A stretch of 64,000 nucleotides of DNA from Blautia sp. (GTDB lineage Bacteria > Bacillota > Clostridia > Lachnospirales > Lachnospiraceae): positions 1 to 64,000 of the forward strand of contig JALEHU010000020.1 in the NCBI GenBank assembly GCA_022770365.1, written 5' to 3'. Both the position numbers and the translations under genes were made by a program. Under the pieces are notes generated by a model. It was given only the letters and a program-made list of their open reading frames with translations, did no database searches and was not told the DNA's origin. How positions within the stretch are numbered: the first letter of the stretch is position 1; each line of letters opens with the position of its first letter. Positions 43,733 through 52,942 of this stretch are shown in pieces.

Positions 43733-45097
43733 ATGAAACGACAGATAAACGCAGGAAACCAGATCACAGAAGGTGTCATCTGGAAACAGCTCCTGTTCTT
43801 TTTCTTTCCGATTCTGCTGGGAATCTTTTTTCAGCAGTTTTATAACACTATAGATATGGTCATTGTCGGACGCTTTGTAGGAAAAGAGGCGCTGGCAAGT
43901 GTAGGCGGCTCCGCGGGACAGATCGCCAATCTTGTCATCGGATTTTTTGCAGGTCTGTCCACAGGTGCAGGAGTTGTTATCTCCCAGTATTACGGAGCCA
44001 GAGATTCCAGGAGCCTGAATGACAGTCTTCATACAGCTTACGCTTTCTCCATTGCAGGCGGCATCCTTTTTATGATTCCCGGCATCCTCTGTTCCCCTGC
44101 GCTCCTTCGCCGGATGAACACTTCACCGGAGCTTATGGCTTCTTCCGAGGTTTATCTCCGGATCTACTTTGCAGGCATTGTTTTTATGTTCATTTACAAT
44201 ATCGGCTCAGGAATCCTTCGTGCCACCGGGGATTCCAGACGGCCGCTGTATTACCTGATCATCTGCTGTATTTTGAACATTATTCTGGATCTTGTCATGG
44301 TTGTGGTCTTTCATCTGGGAGTTGCCGGAGCCGCCATTGCAACGGTACTGGCTCAGGCTGTCAGCGCGGTTCTTGTCACGGCCGCTCTCATGCGGTCATC
44401 GGACATCTATCAGCTGCAGCTACATAAAATCCGCATCCACCGCCGTGTACTGAAATCCCAGCTTTATCTCGGCCTTCCCGGAGGATTTCAATCGGTCATG
44501 TACAGCCTTTCCAATATTATCATCCAGGCATTCATCAATGTTTTCGGAACCGATACCACAGCCGCATGGGCTGCCTACGGCAAACTGGATGCCGTGTTCT
44601 GGATGATCAGCAGCGCATTCGGAATGTCCATTACCACTTTTGTCGGACAGAATTACGGAGCCGGCAGACACGACCGTATCCGCAAAAGCACACGTATCTG
44701 TCTCCTTATGGATCTGGGCACATCCATATTCGTTTCCGCCTTCCTGATCCTTTTTCGCATGCCGCTGTTCCGGATTTTCACAGATGATCAGAACGTGATC
44801 CGGACCGGTGCCTACATGCTGAAACTGATCACGCCAACCTACGCCGTCTTTGTTTTTGTTGAGGTACTCGCCGGCGCGCTTCGGGGAATCAGTGATGTTA
44901 TGATTCCTACGTTTCTTACGCTGTTCGGTACCTGTCTTCTCCGTATTGCGTGGATGTTCATCGCCGTACCGAAAAATCCATGTATCGAGATGATCATCAT
45001 TGCCTACCCGATCACATGGACCATGACCGCAATCCTGTATATCATCTATTATCAATATAAAATGAAGCGTTTTGAAAGGAAAAAACGGGAGTTATGA
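43733..45097 (+). CDS. MATE family efflux transporter
   Basis: 454-residue membrane protein with about twelve helices in two homologous halves (FFFPILLGIFFQQFYNTIDM near the N-terminus; LYLGLPGGFQSVMYSLSNI starting the second half). MATE proteins export drugs or metabolites using Na+ or H+ gradients. Probably co-transcribed with the RluA gene. It is not closely alike to the other MATE at 55131. Substrate unknown. Confidence 0.9.
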   Translation: MKRQINAGNQITEGVIWKQLLFFFFPILLGIFFQQFYNTIDMVIVGRFVGKEALASVGGSAGQIANLVIGFFAGLSTGAGVVISQYYGARDSRSLNDSLHTAYAFSIAGGILFMIPGILCSPALLRRMNTSPELMASSEVYLRIYFAGIVFMFIYNIGSGILRATGDSRRPLYYLIICCILNIILDLVMVVVFHLGVAGAAIATVLAQAVSAVLVTAALMRSSDIYQLQLHKIRIHRRVLKSQLYLGLPGGFQSVMYSLSNIIIQAFINVFGTDTTAAWAAYGKLDAVFWMISSAFGMSITTFVGQNYGAGRHDRIRKSTRICLLMDLGTSIFVSAFLILFRMPLFRIFTDDQNVIRTGAYMLKLITPTYAVFVFVEVLAGALRGISDVMIPTFLTLFGTCLLRIAWMFIAVPKNPCIEMIIIAYPITWTMTAILYIIYYQYKMKRFERKKREL

Positions 45098-45128
45098 TTC
45101 ATCATCACAGCTCCCATTTCTTTTTATT
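45082..45128. terminator. Probable terminator between convergent MATE and coaX
   Basis: CGGGAG/CTCCC stem with a long loop containing the MATE stop codon, followed by ATTTCTTTTTATTT; on the other strand the stem is followed by T-rich sequence. The short stem makes this moderate. Confidence 0.5.
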
Positions 45129-45888
45129 TATTCTTCTCGTAGATTACCAGAAGTCCTTTCAGAAGCAGGTCTTCATCCAGAATAATCTCCCGTTTGCAGT
45201 GGGGAACGATTTTCCTTGCCATTCCTCCGGTGGCAATGACTGTCACCTTTTCTCCCAGTTCTTCCTCGATTCTGTCGATGATACCGTCGACCGCTGCCGC
45301 ATTGCCGTACAGTACGCCGCTCTTCATACAATCTATGGTGTTCTTTCCAATCAGCTTCTTCGGTTCTTCAATGCTGATCCCGCTGAGCTGAGATGCACGG
45401 GCAACCAGTGCATCCAGAGAAACACGGACTCCCGGCATGATCATTCCGCCAATATAGCGTTTTTTGGAATCCACAACGGAAAATGTGGTAGCAGTTCCCA
45501 TATCTACCGTAACAAAAGGAACCGGATACTGTGAAAGTGCCGCAACAGCGTCTGCTACACGGTCTGCCCCCATTTCGCTGGGATTGTCCAGCATGATATT
45601 CAACCCTGTTTTCAGTCCCGGACCGATGACCATCACTTCTTTTTTCAGGATTTTTTCTGCTGCCCGGATGACCACATTGGTAATCTGCGGAACTACGGAC
45701 GAAATAATACATCCTTCGATATCTGCTTTTTTGATATGATAAATGTCAAGAACTGTTTTCAGATCAATGGCATACTCCAGTTCCGTCTTGGTGCGGACGG
45801 TGGAAAGACGTTCAATAAAATACGTCTTTTCATGATCAATACAGCCTACTACAATATTGGTATTTCCGATATCAATCGCTAAAATCAT
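45124..45888 (-). CDS. coaX: Type III pantothenate kinase
   Basis: Phosphorylates pantothenate, the first CoA step. 254 residues with the ASKHA phosphate motif LAIDIGNTNIVVG at the N-terminus, GADRVADAVAAL and VDMGTATTFSVVD. The start at 45888 has GGAGTGG upstream. It is the last of coaBC-panT-coaX, which brings uptake, phosphorylation and the two middle steps of CoA synthesis together. Confidence 0.95.
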   Translation of the reverse strand: MILAIDIGNTNIVVGCIDHEKTYFIERLSTVRTKTELEYAIDLKTVLDIYHIKKADIEGCIISSVVPQITNVVIRAAEKILKKEVMVIGPGLKTGLNIMLDNPSEMGADRVADAVAALSQYPVPFVTVDMGTATTFSVVDSKKRYIGGMIMPGVRVSLDALVARASQLSGISIEEPKKLIGKNTIDCMKSGVLYGNAAAVDGIIDRIEEELGEKVTVIATGGMARKIVPHCKREIILDEDLLLKGLLVIYEKNK

Positions 45889-45916
45889 ATTTTCCACTCC
45901 CGGTAGTTCGCTTCTT

Positions 45917-46573
45917 TTATTCCAAAGCTCCTTTTGCAAGCTTGTCTCCTGTCATCTGAGATGCAGGGATCAGATGTGCCTTAGACAGCGCAGCACCTAC
46001 CGCTCCGGTAAGAACTGTTGCGGAAACCATCTCGCATACTGCATTCACGCCAACGAAGGTGCATACGAATACGATAATGTTTCTTCCTCCGATCAGTCCC
46101 TGTACATATTCTGTATTTCCAAAAAGAAGAACCAGCGCGCTCATAAAGAACAGCGTGTTAAGAAATGCAGAGAAAAATCCGGTTACAGCACAGGAAACAT
46201 AAGTATTGGTTCTTTTTTTCATTCCTCTGAAGATATATCCCAGAAGCAGTCCGTCCAGGAATCGCGGTACGAATCTCTGGATAAAGGCAAGAACCGGATT
46301 AATACTGAAAAGCATTGCGCCCATAGCGCTGGTGCCTCCGATGCCGATACACTGGAGAAAACTGGTAAGACCAAAAATGGAGCCTGCAACTGCGCCTCCG
46401 ACAGGCCCTAATACAATGGCGCTGATCGCGACCGGGATCATGTTAAACGTGATCGCCAGAGGTCCGATATTCAGATACCCCAGCGGCGTATACGCCATCA
46501 GCAAAAGGATCGCAGCCATAAGGCCGAGCATTGTGATCTGTGTTGTTGTCAATTTCGTTTGTTTCGTTTTCAT
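45917..46573 (-). CDS. panT: ECF transporter S component, probable pantothenate transporter
   Basis: 218-residue membrane protein with about six helices, of the ECF substrate-binding (S) type; LGYLNIGPLAITFNMIPVAI and GPVGGAVAGSIFGLTSFLQ are typical. Lying between coaBC and coaX it is very likely the vitamin B5 importer PanT, using the shared ECF energising module encoded elsewhere. The start at 46573 has AAGGAGG upstream. Confidence 0.85.
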   Translation of the reverse strand: MKTKQTKLTTTQITMLGLMAAILLLMAYTPLGYLNIGPLAITFNMIPVAISAIVLGPVGGAVAGSIFGLTSFLQCIGIGGTSAMGAMLFSINPVLAFIQRFVPRFLDGLLLGYIFRGMKKRTNTYVSCAVTGFFSAFLNTLFFMSALVLLFGNTEYVQGLIGGRNIIVFVCTFVGVNAVCEMVSATVLTGAVGAALSKAHLIPASQMTGDKLAKGALE

Positions 46574-46664
46574 GTTTTTTTCCTCCTTGTTATCATTCCC
46601 CGAAGGGATACAATACGGTGGTGGAACAGCGGGCATGAAAGATGATTTACCCGCTTCCTGATGT
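46574..46664 (-). other. Leader with hairpins between coaBC and panT
   Basis: Minus-strand arms GGAAGCGGG and CCCGCTGTTCC can pair across about 16 nt, and a smaller TCCC-TTCG-GGGA hairpin lies before the panT ribosome binding site. No U-tract follows the first stem, so it does not look like a simple terminator. It may tune panT expression or be an mRNA processing site. Confidence 0.45.
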
Positions 46665-47876
46665 TTACGGGTTACTTTTTCCACCCTCTGTGAGGGAAAG
46701 AATTTTATCCAGGATTTTTAAGGCTGCATCCTCCTTGCTCATCAGCTGGAGTGATACGTCTTCGTCCTGTGTAATCAGGGTCAGTACATTGGTGTCTCCC
46801 TGGAATCCGGCTCCCGGCACTTTCAGATTATTTGCCGCTACCATATCCAGATGCTTTTTCTCAAGTTTGGCCCTGGAATTACCGATCATATTTTGCGTTT
46901 CCATGGAAAAGCCGCACAGGAACTGCCCCGGACGGCGGTGTTCTCCAAGATATTTCAAAATATCATCTGTTCTCTCTAATTCAACAGACAATTCACTGTC
47001 GTGTTTTTTCACTTTTTCATCACTGACCTGCTTGGGACGGTAATCCGCCACAGCAGCAGCTTTGATGATAATATCCTGCTCATCACTTACCGATGTCACA
47101 GCTTCAAACATATCCCTTGCCGTTACAACCGGCACGGTTTTCACAAACATAGGCGGAGTCAATGCGACAGGTCCGCTCACCAGAGTCACATCCGCCCCCC
47201 GCAGCATCGCCATTTTTGCCAGTGCATAACCCATTTTGCCGGAGGAATGATTCGTAATGTAACGTACCGGATCAATGGACTCCTGGGTAGGTCCTGCAGT
47301 AACGAGAACCTTTTTGCCTGCCATATCCTTTGGATATGCAATTTCTTTCAGAATATACTGAAGAAGTACATCCGGCTCCGGCATCTTGCCGGCACCCACA
47401 TCGCCGCAGGCAAGATATCCACTGGCAGGCTGGATTACCTCAAATCCATAATGTTCCAGCGTTTTCAGATTATCCTGAAGGATAGGGTTCTCAAACATAT
47501 TGGTGTTCATGGCAGGTGAAATGATCTTATGACATTTGCATGCCATAATAGTAGTCGTCAGCATATCATCTGCTATGCCATGAGTCAGCTTGCCGATCAC
47601 ATTGGCACTTGCCGGTGCGATCAAAGCAACATCTGCCTTCTTTGCAATGGACACATGTTCTACCTGAAACTGGAAATTCCGGTCAAAAGTGTCCACCAGA
47701 CATTTCGTTCCCGTGAGAGACTCAAAGGTAACAGGCGTGATAAAATTTGTGGCATTTTCGGTCATGAGCACATGAACTTCTGCATGAAGTTTCTTTAACG
47801 CACTTGCAAGATTTGCAATTTTATATGCGGCAATACTTCCGGTCACTCCCAGAAGAACTGTTTTTCCCTTGAGCAT
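46665..47876 (-). CDS. coaBC: Phosphopantothenoylcysteine decarboxylase / phosphopantothenate-cysteine ligase
   Basis: Bifunctional 403-residue CoA enzyme. The N-terminal flavin-dependent decarboxylase (CoaC, about 1-185) starts VLLGVTGSIAAYK and has ISPAMNTNMFENP and SGYLACGDVGAGKMPEP. The C-terminal ligase (CoaB) has VLVTAGPTQESIDPVRYITN and AAAVADYRP, with KLEKK..DMVAANNL. First gene of the CoA group under the promoter at 47921-47949. Confidence 0.96.
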   Translation of the reverse strand: MLKGKTVLLGVTGSIAAYKIANLASALKKLHAEVHVLMTENATNFITPVTFESLTGTKCLVDTFDRNFQFQVEHVSIAKKADVALIAPASANVIGKLTHGIADDMLTTTIMACKCHKIISPAMNTNMFENPILQDNLKTLEHYGFEVIQPASGYLACGDVGAGKMPEPDVLLQYILKEIAYPKDMAGKKVLVTAGPTQESIDPVRYITNHSSGKMGYALAKMAMLRGADVTLVSGPVALTPPMFVKTVPVVTARDMFEAVTSVSDEQDIIIKAAAVADYRPKQVSDEKVKKHDSELSVELERTDDILKYLGEHRRPGQFLCGFSMETQNMIGNSRAKLEKKHLDMVAANNLKVPGAGFQGDTNVLTLITQDEDVSLQLMSKEDAALKILDKILSLTEGGKSNP

Positions 47877-47920
47877 AACATCTGTCTCCTTCCGCTTTTC
47901 TCTGTGTCTGAAGCGTATTT

Positions 47921-47949
47921 ATTATAAAACAAAGTCTGTGTGTATGCAA
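47921..47949 (-). promoter_or_regulatory. Promoter of coaBC-panT-coaX
   Basis: Minus-strand TTGCAT (47944-47949), 17 nt, TATAAT (47921-47926). Between here and the pheT terminator (47950-48079) I see nothing else. Confidence 0.75.
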
Positions 47950-48079
47950 TCAGTTTTTCCCGTGTTTAAGTTTTTGTACATATTTTTGTTACTATACACA
48001 GATAAAGAGCGGCAGCAACCTCTGACACAACCAGTCAATATGTCAGCTGCTTATTGTTCGCTGTACCAGTATTTCCGCA

Positions 48080-48132
48080 AAATAAAAGGTGCAGAATGAT
48101 ATCCTATACAGATTCTCAAACTGCACCTTTCT
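48080..48132 (-). terminator. Terminator after pheT
   Basis: Minus-strand stem AAAGGTGCAG/CTGCACCTTTT with a loop of about 25 nt, followed by ATTTTG. It closes the pheST unit. Confidence 0.7.
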
Positions 48133-48177
48133 CCAAAACAATATTCCATTTACAGGGTTACACAACCCCGTTTTCTG

Positions 48178-50589
48178 TTATACTCTCATCTGGGCATCGA
48201 ATTTTTCACGAAGATGAGCTACTACTTTTTCTACTATCTCTCCTGCCATCTCATCTGTTACATCAGAATCCGGAGATTCCATCTGAATCTTGAACGCCAT
48301 ACTCTTCTTATCAAATCCGAATTTCTCACTCTCAAAGAGGTCGAACAGAGTAACCTCTGTGATTACCGGATCAGCTGCCTTGATCTCATTTACGATTGTT
48401 CCGCAGTCGAATTTCTTGGAGATCAGCATGGAAATGTCACGGCTGTTCTTCGCAAAACCGGTTTCCGGAATGTATTTGATTTCCTGCTTGAACTGTTTTG
48501 CAAGGGCATCATAGTTGATTTCCGCAATAAAGATTCTGGTATCTGCCTTTTTGCCTTCCGCGATCGCCATACTGTTTACAATTTCATAACGAAGCTGTCC
48601 GAATTTACCGATCAGCTCTCCATTGCAGTAAACACCTGCGGTTCTTCCCGGATGAAGATATGGAACCTCATCCCTCTGATAAGTAAAGGTCAGTCCATTG
48701 GATGCTGCCAGATTTTCCAGTGTCTTTTTCAGTTCAAAGAAGTCTTCGTCTGCACCGCAGGTACCAAGACACAGTGTTTTTCTTTCGATAGGCGGCTCTG
48801 TAAGAGGAAGTGCCTTCGGAAGATAAACATTGGCAAGCTCAAAGAATCTCAGTTCTTCATGACCGTTCTTAATATTATTTTCAATTGCTCTGACCATAGC
48901 CGGTGCCATGAGAGTTCTCATGATACTTAAGTTCTCTGTGATCGGATTTAACAGCTGTACAACATTTCTTTCCGGTGCGTCTGCCGGGATCAGGAACTGA
49001 TCAAATTCTGCAGCTGCTGTCATGGCAATACTCTGAATTTCAAAATAACCCTGTGTGCAGAGGAACTGCTTCACGCTGAGTTCCTTGCTCTGTGCGGCAT
49101 TGAGACCGCCATTTGTAACGAGAGCTTCTCCAAGGAAGGTAGGAACCACTTTATCATAGCCATACTCACGAATGATTTCCTCCGCGATATCCTGATAGCC
49201 TTCGATATCTTCACGATATCTCGGAATTCCAAGTGTCATCACGCCATCCTGAAGTTCCACATCAAAAGCAAGATTCTTGAGGATGCGTACCATTTCTTCT
49301 TCCGGAACTTCAATTCCAAGAACATAATTTACTTTTGCGGTTTCCACTTTGATGACTCTCTTTTCTGTGGAAGCACCGGCAGAAACATCAAAATGTGTGG
49401 AGCTGATCTTTGCCACGCCAAGAGTCTGAACGAGATTCAGCGCTCTCGCCATACCGCACTTCACAGAGTACTCGTCAATACCCTTTTCATATCTGGCTGC
49501 TGCGTCAGACTGAAGACCAAGTCCTCTGGAAGTTTTGCGGATATTGTCCTTCATGAATTTCGCGGATTCAAATAAAACTTCATGAGTATTTTCGGTAATC
49601 TCGCTGTTCAGTCCGCCCATTACTCCGGCAAGACCCACACCTTTTACTTTGTCACAGATGAGAAGATTGCTGGTGTCCAGTACTCGTTTTTTCTCATCCA
49701 GAGTTACCAGTTCCTCGCCTTTTGCAGCTCTTCTGACAACAATAGAAGAGCCTTCCAGAGTACTCAGGTCAAAGGCATGCATAGGCTGACCGATTTCCAC
49801 CAGCACATAGTTGGTAATATCCACGATTGCATTCAGGGCGTTATGTCCCACTGCAAGCAGTCTTCTCTTCATCCACAGAGGGGATTCCATATATTTTACA
49901 TCATAAATATAATGACCTAAATAGCGCGGACAGATATCTTTATCAATCACCTCTACGCTGATATCCGGATTTATAGTACCGTCTCCGCTATAAGACATGT
50001 CCGGATTTTTCACCTCTTTGCCAAGGAAAGCAGCTACTTCTCTGGCAATACCAAGTACAGACTGGCAGTCCGGACGGTTGGCTGTGATGGAAATATCAAA
50101 TACATAATCATCCAGTCCGAGATAAGTTTTGATATCTTCACCAACCGGTGCATCTTCATCCAGGATCATGATTCCGTTTACATCAGCTCCCGGATACCAG
50201 TCCCCTGAAATGCCAAGTTCCTCTCCGGAACAGAGCATACCGTAGGACATCATATCTTTCATCTTTCTTGGGGTGATCTCCATGCCGTTTGGAAGCTTCG
50301 CTCCAACAATGCAGGCCGGAACCTTTGCACCTTTAAACACATTGTCCGCACCAGTCAGGATCAGATGATCCTCACCGTGAACGCCGCAGTTTACATGGCA
50401 GATATACAGATGGGTTCCTTCATATTTCTCAATGGATGTTACTTCACCAACATAGATTTTCTCAATATTTTCACCGAGATATTCTACGCCCTCAACTTCA
50501 AAACCTGTGGAAAAAAGTTTTTCTTCCAGTTCTTTGGGGGAAATATCAATATCTACATATTCTTTTAACCAACTCAGTAATACTTTCAT
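48178..50589 (-). CDS. pheT: Phenylalanine-tRNA ligase beta subunit
   Basis: 803 residues, full-length bacterial PheT. Domains in order: EMAP/OB tRNA-binding (about 40-150, GEVTSIEKYEGTHLYICHV), B3/B4 editing region (about 210-360), B5 (about 400-475), the catalytic-like core, and the C-terminal anticodon-binding FDX-ACB fold (about 710-803, YIPETGFAKNSRDISML). It forms the alpha2-beta2 enzyme with PheS, whose gene lies 14 nt upstream. T-box controlled. Confidence 0.97.
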   Translation of the reverse strand: MKVLLSWLKEYVDIDISPKELEEKLFSTGFEVEGVEYLGENIEKIYVGEVTSIEKYEGTHLYICHVNCGVHGEDHLILTGADNVFKGAKVPACIVGAKLPNGMEITPRKMKDMMSYGMLCSGEELGISGDWYPGADVNGIMILDEDAPVGEDIKTYLGLDDYVFDISITANRPDCQSVLGIAREVAAFLGKEVKNPDMSYSGDGTINPDISVEVIDKDICPRYLGHYIYDVKYMESPLWMKRRLLAVGHNALNAIVDITNYVLVEIGQPMHAFDLSTLEGSSIVVRRAAKGEELVTLDEKKRVLDTSNLLICDKVKGVGLAGVMGGLNSEITENTHEVLFESAKFMKDNIRKTSRGLGLQSDAAARYEKGIDEYSVKCGMARALNLVQTLGVAKISSTHFDVSAGASTEKRVIKVETAKVNYVLGIEVPEEEMVRILKNLAFDVELQDGVMTLGIPRYREDIEGYQDIAEEIIREYGYDKVVPTFLGEALVTNGGLNAAQSKELSVKQFLCTQGYFEIQSIAMTAAAEFDQFLIPADAPERNVVQLLNPITENLSIMRTLMAPAMVRAIENNIKNGHEELRFFELANVYLPKALPLTEPPIERKTLCLGTCGADEDFFELKKTLENLAASNGLTFTYQRDEVPYLHPGRTAGVYCNGELIGKFGQLRYEIVNSMAIAEGKKADTRIFIAEINYDALAKQFKQEIKYIPETGFAKNSRDISMLISKKFDCGTIVNEIKAADPVITEVTLFDLFESEKFGFDKKSMAFKIQMESPDSDVTDEMAGEIVEKVVAHLREKFDAQMRV

Positions 50590-50603
50590 GCCGACACCTC
50601 CGA

Positions 50604-51623
50604 TTACGCTTTAAACTGCTTCAAAAAGTCAATATCATTTTCAAAAAGCTTGCCCATATGATTGATTCCGTATTTCAGCATTGCAATACGCTCAATACCG
50701 ATACCAAAAGCAAGTCCGGAATATTCACTGGAATCAATGCCGCAGTTTTCAAGGACTTTGTTATTTACCACACCGCCGCCGAGGACCTCGATCCAGCCTG
50801 TGCCTTTGCACAGAGAACAGCCCTTGCCGCCGCATTTGAAGCAGCTTACGTCTACTTCCACAGACGGCTCTGTGAACGGAAAATAGGAGGGGCGCAGTCT
50901 TGTCTTCGCCGCATCGGAGAACATATTTTTTACAAATTCATCCAGCATACCCTGAAGGTCGCAGAGGGTAATATGTTTATCAACGACAAGTCCTTCCATC
51001 TGGCTGAACATCGGAGAATGAGTCGCGTCAGAGTCAGAGCGGAATACTTTTCCCGGTACAAGGACTTTGATCGGAGGTTTCTGTGCATCCATCACACGAA
51101 TCTGTCCCGGTGACGTATGGGTACGCAGAAGCAGATCTTCTGTCAGCCAGAAAGTATCCTGCATATCTCTGGATGGATGATCTTTCAGTACATTCAGTCT
51201 TGTAAAGTTGTGGTCATCATCTTCGATTTCCGGACCTTCAAAAATTTCAAATCCCATACCGGCGAACACGTTCATCATCTCATGCTTCACAGCAGTAAGC
51301 GGATGAAGATTGCCCATCGGTCTCATTTTCACAGGAAGTGTTACATCGATAGTTTCTTTTTCGTATTTTTTCAATAATGCCTGTTTTTCAATTTCTTCTT
51401 TCTTTTCATCATACAGAGCCTGAGCCCAGTTTTTAATCTCATTAACGGTCTGTCCATATGCTTTTTTCTCTTCTTTTGCCACCTGTTTGATTCCATTCAT
51501 CAGGCCCTGGATCGTTCCGCCTTTACCAAGGCATTTTTTCCAGAATTCAGAAAGCTGGGCTTCGTTTTCTGCTAATTTTAAGTCTTCTGAAATGGCTTTT
51601 TTTACTTCATCAACATTTAACAT
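50604..51623 (-). CDS. pheS: Phenylalanine-tRNA ligase alpha subunit
   Basis: 339 residues. Class II synthetase core with N-terminal coiled coil; [31 protein letters not shown] and [14 protein letters not shown] (motif 3) are present. A Cys-rich patch [17 protein letters not shown] lies near 245-265, as in many PheS. It charges tRNA-Phe. Preceded by a Phe T-box leader. Confidence 0.97.
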   Translation of the reverse strand: MLNVDEVKKAISEDLKLAENEAQLSEFWKKCLGKGGTIQGLMNGIKQVAKEEKKAYGQTVNEIKNWAQALYDEKKEEIEKQALLKKYEKETIDVTLPVKMRPMGNLHPLTAVKHEMMNVFAGMGFEIFEGPEIEDDDHNFTRLNVLKDHPSRDMQDTFWLTEDLLLRTHTSPGQIRVMDAQKPPIKVLVPGKVFRSDSDATHSPMFSQMEGLVVDKHITLCDLQGMLDEFVKNMFSDAAKTRLRPSYFPFTEPSVEVDVSCFKCGGKGCSLCKGTGWIEVLGGGVVNNKVLENCGIDSSEYSGLAFGIGIERIAMLKYGINHMGKLFENDIDFLKQFKA

Positions 51624-51726
51624 TCCTCTGTCTCCTTATCGTTTTATATTTCCTGCTGAATCATTACTTTCCAGACACATTTTGCGCAAATCGCATTTCC
51701 ATATCACCAGACGAACTCTGTGACAT

Positions 51727-51760
51727 AAAAAAATCCCACAGCACAAAATATGCCATGGGA
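51727..51760 (-). terminator. T-box terminator of pheST
   Basis: Minus-strand stem TCCCATGGCA/TGCTGTGGGA, then TTTTTTT. Alternative to the antiterminator formed with the T-box. Confidence 0.9.
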
Positions 51761-52032
51761 CGAATTTCTCCGCGGTACCACCCAAATTCAGATATTTCCG
51801 GTGAATATCTACTCTCTTTTTGCTTTCATGCAGCAACTACATCCGCTTAATCAGAATCCACTGTTTTCACGGAAGACTCCAATGCTGAAATTCACCTGCA
51901 GGCGACTGGAATACTTACAGCAGATGTACTCCTCTCTGAAAATCGCTTGTGCAGACTACTTACACACCTTCACAGTCCTGATTGATATGAAAGCCGCTAT
52001 CCTGTGTACTTCGGCGGCTTCCAGATACACTT
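51727..52032 (-). promoter_or_regulatory. T-box riboswitch, Phe (UUC) specifier
   Basis: Minus-strand leader with AAGTAGT and AGAGAGG of Stem I, specifier context GAAT-TTC-AGC with TTC at 51887-51889, and T-box GGTGGTACCGCGG ending near 51770. UGGU pairs with an A73 discriminator, correct for tRNA-Phe. It induces pheST when tRNA-Phe is uncharged. Confidence 0.93.
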
Positions 52033-52037
52033 TAGTC

Positions 52038-52066
52038 ATTATATCGTTTTTGTTTTTGAAAGTCAA
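52038..52066 (-). promoter_or_regulatory. Promoter of pheST
   Basis: Minus-strand TTGACT (52061-52066), 17 nt, TATAAT (52038-52043). Confidence 0.82.
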
Positions 52067-52132
52067 GACGCAAAGAACGGAAGGTTAAGCAAAACAGACT
52101 GTCAGATTATTCTGATTTTGTTCAGAGCAGGG

Positions 52133-52199
52133 GCTATTTAGTTCAGTAGGCTTTCGCCGGGATTTTAGTACAAGGCGGAAGACAAATTAACTAAATAGC
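52133..52199. repeat. 67-nt palindromic element
   Basis: Perfect 11-bp terminal arms GCTATTTAGTT (52133-52143) and AACTAAATAGC (52189-52199), with an inner pair CTTTCGCC/GGCGGAAG (one mismatch). It lies between the pheST promoter and the mnmM promoter. No coding capacity. Confidence 0.75.
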
Positions 52200-52208
52200 G
52201 ATTTCACA

Positions 52209-52237
52209 TTGAAAATGCTCTCACAATAACGTATAGT
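52209..52237 (+). promoter_or_regulatory. Promoter of mnmM
   Basis: TTGAAA (52209-52214), 17 nt, TATAGT (52232-52237), starting 9 nt after the palindromic element. Confidence 0.75.
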
Positions 52238-52297
52238 ATTCTTATTGATTTGAGAGAATTTCTGGTTTCAATACACCTTCAGGAGGAACATCATATT

Positions 52298-52864
52298 ATG
52301 AAAAACTTCAGGATCACAGAATGGTGCTCACGTTTCATACAAGAGCAGGTAAACGAAGGGGACATCTGTATCGATGCCACCATGGGAAACGGAAATGATA
52401 CATTGCTGCTGTGCAGTCTCTGCGGTGAGACAGGAACCGTACTGGCTTTTGATATCCAGGATCTGGCGCTGGAGCATACAAAAAAACTTCTGGACAGCCA
52501 TCACGCACTGCAAAACTACCGGCTGATTCTGGATTCCCACACAAACATGCGGCATTATGCCAGTGAGGAAACCGTAAGCTGTATTGTCTTTAACCTTGGT
52601 TATCTTCCGGGCGGTGACCATGCGCTGGCCACCAGAAGTGAAACAAGCATACAGGCTCTGGAAGAATCCCTCGTTCTTCTGAAAAAGGGAGGTATGATAT
52701 CTCTTTGTATTTACAGCGGCGGAGATTCCGGCTTTGAAGAGCGTGATGCAGTACTGAGCTGGCTTTCCTCTCTGGACTCCCGGAAATATCTTGTACTGAA
52801 AACCGAATACTATAATCGTCCCAATAACCCGCCAATCCCTGTCATAATCTTGAAACTTAACTAA
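52298..52864 (+). CDS. mnmM: tRNA mnm5s2U methyltransferase (YtqB/MnmM family)
   Basis: 188 residues; class I SAM methyltransferase with motif I DATMGNGNDTLLL and motif IV region VFNLGYLPGGDHAL, which matches Bacillus YtqB, shown to methylate aminomethyl-thiouridine at the tRNA wobble position. The start at 52298 has CAGGAGGAA upstream; an in-frame start at 52250 is less likely. Single-gene unit. The C-terminal NRPNNPPIPVIILK fits the family. Confidence 0.87.
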   Translation: MKNFRITEWCSRFIQEQVNEGDICIDATMGNGNDTLLLCSLCGETGTVLAFDIQDLALEHTKKLLDSHHALQNYRLILDSHTNMRHYASEETVSCIVFNLGYLPGGDHALATRSETSIQALEESLVLLKKGGMISLCIYSGGDSGFEERDAVLSWLSSLDSRKYLVLKTEYYNRPNNPPIPVIILKLN

Positions 52865-52942
52865 ACAGAAATGTCTGTTACGTAGATATCACCAATAAAG
52901 TTTCTGCGCATATTACTGAAAGATTGAATTCCGGCTGTTGTT

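Noticed and set aside
44420-45055. Minus-strand open frame opposite the first MATE gene
   Set aside because: Antisense shadow of a membrane protein; strongly polar, no family resemblance.
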